DNA from: Candidatus Nomurabacteria bacterium
GTDB taxonomy: Bacteria; Patescibacteriota; Minisyncoccia; Phycocordibacterales; UBA9973
Direction: 5' to 3'
Assembly: GCA_021413625.1 (NCBI GenBank)
Contig: JAIOPY010000070.1
Coordinates: forward strand, 1 to 9,814
Length of the DNA: 9,814 nucleotides
The position numbers and the translations under genes are program-made. Shown in pieces: positions 6,786 to 9,814 of this stretch. Numbering within the stretch: the first letter of the stretch is position 1; each line of letters starts with the position of its first letter. The notes beneath the pieces are model-generated. The model made no database searches, was not told where the DNA came from, and saw only the letters and a list, made by a program, of their open reading frames with translations.

Positions 6786-7329
6786 CTAGCGCCATAGCTT
6801 TTAAATTTTCTGCGGCGTTTTGAATATTATTATTAACTTCATTATAATTTGGTAATTCTTCCACTGATTTTACTCCCATAAATGAAAGGGTTTCAAAACT
6901 AGGCTTATATACATAACGCCTATTATCATTTTGGTCTGTTGTTTTTTCCACCAAGCCTCGCACGGACAGCGCCCTTAAGGTAAAGCTAGAGTTTACTCCT
7001 CGTATATAATCAATCTCAGCGCGACTCGCGCCATTTTTATAAAGGATGATAGATAGAGTTTCTAAAGAAGCTTTAGAAAGGTCTTTATTTAATTCTTCTT
7101 TTTGTAAATTCTCAATTAGGTCAGAAAGTTCAGCATGAGTACCTAGGCAAACTTCATTATCTTTTTCTTGCAACACTATTCCTCTCTCCATTAAACTATT
7201 TTTTAAATTTTCTATAGCTTCATTTACCTCAACTTGCCCAGCCTTTAAAACATCCGCAAGTTTTTTACGTGAAACTGGCTCGCCTTTCCAAAACAATATA
7301 GCTTCAATTTTTTGCTCTAGTCCAATCAT
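6754..7329 (-). CDS. scpB: Segregation and condensation protein B (ScpB)
   Basis: Subunit of the SMC-ScpA-ScpB condensin that compacts and separates chromosomes; ScpB dimers bind the linker of the kleisin ScpA. At 191 aa it has the usual length. Two winged-helix domains are visible: the N-terminal one begins MIGLEQKIEAILFWKGEPVS, and the second carries LSKASLETLSIILYKNGASRAEIDYIRGVNSSFTLRALSVRGLVE and then RRYVYKPSFETLSFMGVKSVEELP, close to the ScpB consensus (LS.aaLEtLAIIAY.QPItR.eIe.IRGV). The C-terminal tail is acidic and Asn-rich. ATG overlaps the scpA stop in an ATGA arrangement (7326-7329), implying translational coupling. The 3' end overlaps dacA by 32 nt in another frame. Confidence 0.95.
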   Translation of the reverse strand: MIGLEQKIEAILFWKGEPVSRKKLADVLKAGQVEVNEAIENLKNSLMERGIVLQEKDNEVCLGTHAELSDLIENLQKEELNKDLSKASLETLSIILYKNGASRAEIDYIRGVNSSFTLRALSVRGLVEKTTDQNDNRRYVYKPSFETLSFMGVKSVEELPNYNEVNNNIQNAAENLKAMALDEETKNGTNI

Positions 7330-8093
7330 AAGTTAATTTCCAATGTTTGTTTTTCAATTATAATATCTTCCCCATGACTCTCTTGCGCGGCATCAATAAC
7401 GCCTTTCCTGACAAGCTCTAGCATAGCAAGAAAAGAAACAATCACAAACACCTTTTCTTCCCGATTACCAGACTTGCCACTAAAAGCCTTAAAGCTCATT
7501 TTTATAGAATTTTGTATTCTCTCGGTCAGCTTATCTATCATTTCCTCTATGTTTATGACTTTTTTAACTTCAACTTCTGGCAGAAAAACTTTCTTCGGCA
7601 TTCTACCGATTACACCTTCCGCAAAAGCCATCATGGACTCTCTGGTGATTTGCTCATCAGGTAAAAATATGAGTACATCACTTTTTCTCTCCAGTGGAGC
7701 AAAAATTATATTTTTACCAAAACCATCTTTTATATGAAGCGCTAGCTTATTGTATTGTTCGTATAGGCGAAGTCGGTCTTCTAAACTTTTTATATCACTC
7801 TCTTCTTCATTTGTAAGATTCAAGTTAGGTAAAAGCGATTTTGATTTTATTAAAATTAAAGTTGCCGCTACCACAATAAAACTAGACATTTCCGCAACCT
7901 GTTTGTCGCTTGAAAGATTTTGTTCTGTTTGTAATTTGTTTAGATAATTTAAATAATCTTCGGTAACCTCCGCTAAAGACAAGTCATTGATAAAAAGTTT
8001 TCTGGCTTCTACTAAACCCAAAAGCACACCAAAGGGGCCTTCAAAACTAGAGGTTTTTACTTTATAAGAATTCTGTAAGGTTTCCGTTTCCAC
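7326..8093 (-). CDS. scpA: Segregation and condensation protein A (ScpA kleisin)
   Basis: Kleisin subunit that bridges SMC heads and carries ScpB. At 255 aa it has the normal length. The N-terminal kleisin segment FEGPFGVLLGLVEARKLFINDLSLAEVTEDYL (about 18-48) matches the ScpA signature, followed by MSSFIVVAATLILIKSKSLLP (69-89), the helix that packs on the SMC neck. After an acidic linker comes a C-terminal winged helix with REEKVFVIVSFLAMLELVRKGVI (about 211-234). The start is GTG at 8091-8093, chosen because it opens the reading frame with a promoter-like sequence 6 nt upstream; no Shine-Dalgarno site is seen. It is the first gene of the scpA-scpB-dacA-zinc-ribbon unit and diverges from the M1 peptidase gene across 44 bp. 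smc itself is not in the window. Confidence 0.95.
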   Translation of the reverse strand: METETLQNSYKVKTSSFEGPFGVLLGLVEARKLFINDLSLAEVTEDYLNYLNKLQTEQNLSSDKQVAEMSSFIVVAATLILIKSKSLLPNLNLTNEEESDIKSLEDRLRLYEQYNKLALHIKDGFGKNIIFAPLERKSDVLIFLPDEQITRESMMAFAEGVIGRMPKKVFLPEVEVKKVINIEEMIDKLTERIQNSIKMSFKAFSGKSGNREEKVFVIVSFLAMLELVRKGVIDAAQESHGEDIIIEKQTLEINL

Positions 8094-8099
8094 CTTTGT

Positions 8100-8108
8100 A
8101 TATTAGCA
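8100..8108 (-). promoter_or_regulatory. Extended -10 promoter of scpA, predicted leaderless
   Basis: Minus-strand TGC-TAATAT is an extended -10 whose hexamer matches TATAAT at 4 of 6 bases. It ends 6 nt before the scpA GTG. No convincing -35 is visible, as is common for extended -10 promoters. It overlaps the -35 of the divergent M1 peptidase promoter (8103-8108). Confidence 0.45.
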
Positions 8109-8131
8109 TTTTTTACAAAAAAAGATATACT
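8103..8131 (+). promoter_or_regulatory. Promoter of the M1 aminopeptidase gene, predicted leaderless
   Basis: Plus-strand -35 TTAGCA (8103-8108, 4 of 6), a 17-nt A/T-tract spacer, then -10 TATACT (8126-8131, 5 of 6). The -10 ends 6 nt before the ATG at 8138, so the mRNA would begin at or next to the start codon. No Shine-Dalgarno site is present. Confidence 0.6.
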
Positions 8132-8137
8132 GGCTTT

Positions 8138-9814
8138 ATGAAAAATAAGCCTAAAAAGAGTGTGCGTTTGTCTGCAGACGTCATTCCAACAGAATATGAC
8201 ATCAAGCTTCATCCCGATTTAGAAAACTTCACTTTTGAAGGCATAGAAACGATTACTCTATCTATTTTAAAACCAACCAAGAGTATTACTCTGCATTCTA
8301 AAGAAATTGAAATAAAAACAGCTGACATAGAAAAGAACTTTGCAAAAATTTCTTACAATACAAAAGCTGAAACAGCCACTTTTATTTTCTCTAAAGTCAT
8401 TCCCGTTGGTAAAATAAAGCTAACTATTGTTTTTTCAGGAATCTTGAACGACAAGATGCGAGGTTTCTATCGCAGTAAATACGCCATTGCTGGCAAAGAG
8501 TATCATATGGCTACCACTCAATTTGAAGCCACTGATGCGCGTAAAGCTTTTCCTTGTTTTGATGAACCAGCGCAAAAAGCAGTTTTCAATGTGTCACTAG
8601 TCATACCAAAGGGCAAAACTGCAATATCTAACACTCTACCAGTATCTGTAAGCGCTCACGAAGCTGGATATGAGGTAGTAAAATTTTCTCCTACACCCAA
8701 AATGTCCACCTATCTGCTTGCTTTTATTATTGGTGACTTTGAATATATAGAAAAAAAATCTGACCGTGGAGTTATCGTGCGAGTTTACACTACTCCTGGT
8801 AAAAAACACCAAGCAAAATTTGCGCTGGATGTTACCGTGAAAACTTTAGAATTTTATGAAAAATATTTTGATATTCCGTATCCATTAAATACTTTAGACA
8901 TGATTGCGATTCCGGACTTCTCTTCTCTCGCAATGGAAAACTGGGGCGCGATTACCTTCCGAGAAATTGTCTTGTTGGTTGATGAAAAAAATACTTCCAC
9001 AAGTTCTAAAGAATTAATTGTAGAAGTTATCGCGCATGAACTCGCCCATCAATGGTTCGGCAATTTAGTAACTATGGAATGGTGGACTCACTTGTGGCTA
9101 AACGAAGGCTTTGCATCTTATATTCCTTACCTCGTAATTGAAGACTTATTCCCAGAATGGAATATCTGGGAGCGCTTTACTAATGACACTCAAGGTATAG
9201 CCCTACGATTAGACGCCTTAAACACCACTCACCCTATTGAAGTGGAAGTGCATCACCCAGATGAAATCGGAGAAATCTTTGACGCTGTTTCATATTCTAA
9301 AGGCGCATCTGTAATACGCATGCTAGCGGACTACATAGGTGAAAAGAATTTTAGAGATGGTCTGCGGTATTATCTTAAAAAGCATAGTTATAAAAATACG
9401 GAAACAGTTCACCTATGGGAAGCATTCTCTAAAATTTCTAAAAAACCAATAGAAAAAATGATGAAAAATTGGACGGGGCGTGGTGGCTACCCAGTGGTAA
9501 AGGCAGAAATGGAAAAAGGGAAATTAAAATTATCTCAAGAAAGATTTTTCTCCAGCCCAGCATCTAAAAAGAAATCAAAAGATAAAACAACTTGGGAGAT
9601 TCCTGTATTGATAAAAAATCAAAGCGGAATGCAGAAACACTTTTTGAGCCGTCTTTCGCAGGCTGTCGAGCCGAGAATGAGCGATTTTTCAGCAGAAAAA
9701 TACGCGACGGCGAAAAAAGTAGTTTCAAATGAAGCTAATTTAGATAAAAGCATGCCAAAAAAGAGTTTGAGTTGGATGAAAATAAATGCTGGGGAAAGCG
9801 GATTTTTCCGCACA
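8138..9814 (+). CDS. M1-family zinc aminopeptidase, N-terminal 559 residues (cut by edge)
   Basis: Gluzincin metallo-aminopeptidase that trims N-terminal residues from peptides, probably cytosolic because no signal peptide is seen. The first 559 codons are visible; M1 enzymes commonly exceed 800 aa. An N-terminal beta domain (1 to about 200, with QFEATDARKAFPCFDEPAQKA) precedes the catalytic domain. The zinc site is HELAH (300-304) plus Glu323 in LNEGFASY, an exact HEXXH-x18-E; the transition-state Tyr386 lies in DAVSYSKGAS. The exopeptidase GAMEN motif reads LAMEN (264-268), keeping Glu267 but replacing the first Gly with Leu. After NWTGRGGYPVV the third domain begins. It contains an unusual segment, residues 501-527, encoded by a palindromic element, before SWMKINAGESGFFRT resumes the family pattern. 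It diverges from scpA and has its own promoter. Which M1 subfamily and substrate it has is unclear. Confidence 0.95.
   Translation, partial: MKNKPKKSVRLSADVIPTEYDIKLHPDLENFTFEGIETITLSILKPTKSITLHSKEIEIKTADIEKNFAKISYNTKAETATFIFSKVIPVGKIKLTIVFSGILNDKMRGFYRSKYAIAGKEYHMATTQFEATDARKAFPCFDEPAQKAVFNVSLVIPKGKTAISNTLPVSVSAHEAGYEVVKFSPTPKMSTYLLAFIIGDFEYIEKKSDRGVIVRVYTTPGKKHQAKFALDVTVKTLEFYEKYFDIPYPLNTLDMIAIPDFSSLAMENWGAITFREIVLLVDEKNTSTSSKELIVEVIAHELAHQWFGNLVTMEWWTHLWLNEGFASYIPYLVIEDLFPEWNIWERFTNDTQGIALRLDALNTTHPIEVEVHHPDEIGEIFDAVSYSKGASVIRMLADYIGEKNFRDGLRYYLKKHSYKNTETVHLWEAFSKISKKPIEKMMKNWTGRGGYPVVKAEMEKGKLKLSQERFFSSPASKKKSKDKTTWEIPVLIKNQSGMQKHFLSRLSQAVEPRMSDFSAEKYATAKKVVSNEANLDKSMPKKSLSWMKINAGESGFFRT
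9640..9719 (+). repeat. 80-nt palindromic element inserted in frame in the M1 peptidase gene
   Basis: The outer arms 9640-9653 and 9706-9719 pair at 12 of 14 positions. An inner hairpin at 9681-9705 has a 10-bp stem, one bulged A (9702) and loop AGCA (9691-9694). The left part, 9646-9683, is 24/38 G+C in an AT-rich gene. The inner hairpin has the same size, bulge and loop type as 722-746, and both elements hold the 10-mer CGCGACGGCG (9703-9712; 703-712). It encodes about residues 501-527, including SRLSQAVEPRMSDFSAEKYATA, without breaking the frame. This looks like a mobile palindrome accepted inside a protein, as Rickettsia palindromic elements are. A family-specific linker is the alternative. 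Confidence 0.6.

Noticed and set aside
7326..7328. UGA reassigned to glycine as in Gracilibacteria/SR1
   Set aside because: scpA ends naturally at TGA after a complete winged-helix domain, in an ATGA overlap with scpB, and no in-frame TGA is needed in any gene.
9619..9813. Minus-strand open frame of 64 codons under the M1 peptidase
   Set aside because: Antisense to the peptidase gene, whose frame continues with the family motif SWMKINAGESGFFR; the open frame is probably helped by the palindrome.
1..9814. CRISPR arrays, tRNA/rRNA genes, IS transposases, prophage genes
   Set aside because: No regularly spaced repeats, no tRNA-like cloverleaf and no transposase or phage protein were seen; nearly all the DNA is used by housekeeping genes.

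Overview
The window is AT-rich, densely packed bacterial DNA. It carries nine protein genes: eight on the minus strand and one divergent gene on the plus strand. The gene at each edge is cut by the window. The best guess for the source is a Candidatus Patescibacteria (CPR) genome, probably of Parcubacteria type. This is inferred from the compact layout, the near absence of Shine-Dalgarno sites, the divergent forms of cell-wall enzymes, and a Cys-rich double zinc-ribbon protein of a kind I associate with CPR genomes. UGA is a normal stop (scpA ends with it), so the UGA=Gly code of Gracilibacteria/SR1 is not in use.

The minus-strand genes run from high to low coordinates. Unit 1 is scpA-scpB-dacA-(zinc-ribbon protein), 8093 to 4132, with genes overlapping or 2 nt apart. 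It joins the SMC-condensin partners ScpA and ScpB with an N-terminally anchored D,D-carboxypeptidase and an uncharacterised protein. Unit 2 is mraY-ftsW-murG, 4071 to 783, with gaps of 1 and 3 nt. It makes lipid I (MraY), lipid II (MurG) and polymerises glycan (FtsW/SEDS), so it is a core peptidoglycan/division block with no murD between mraY and ftsW. Unit 3 is gltX, from 641 off the left edge. On the plus strand an M1 aminopeptidase gene starts at 8138 and runs off the right edge, divergent from scpA.

Two patterns go beyond the genes. First, all four transcription-unit starts (gltX, mraY, scpA, M1 peptidase) have a -10-like hexamer ending exactly 6 nt before the start codon, which predicts leaderless mRNAs. 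The scpA and M1 promoters overlap each other. Second, a GC-rich palindromic element occurs twice: as a 104-nt intergenic palindrome between murG and gltX, and as an 80-nt in-frame element inside the M1 peptidase gene. Their 25-nt hairpin cores share the same bulged A and AGYA loop, and they differ by three compensatory base-pair changes. This resembles, by analogy, the protein-inserted palindromic elements of Rickettsia.
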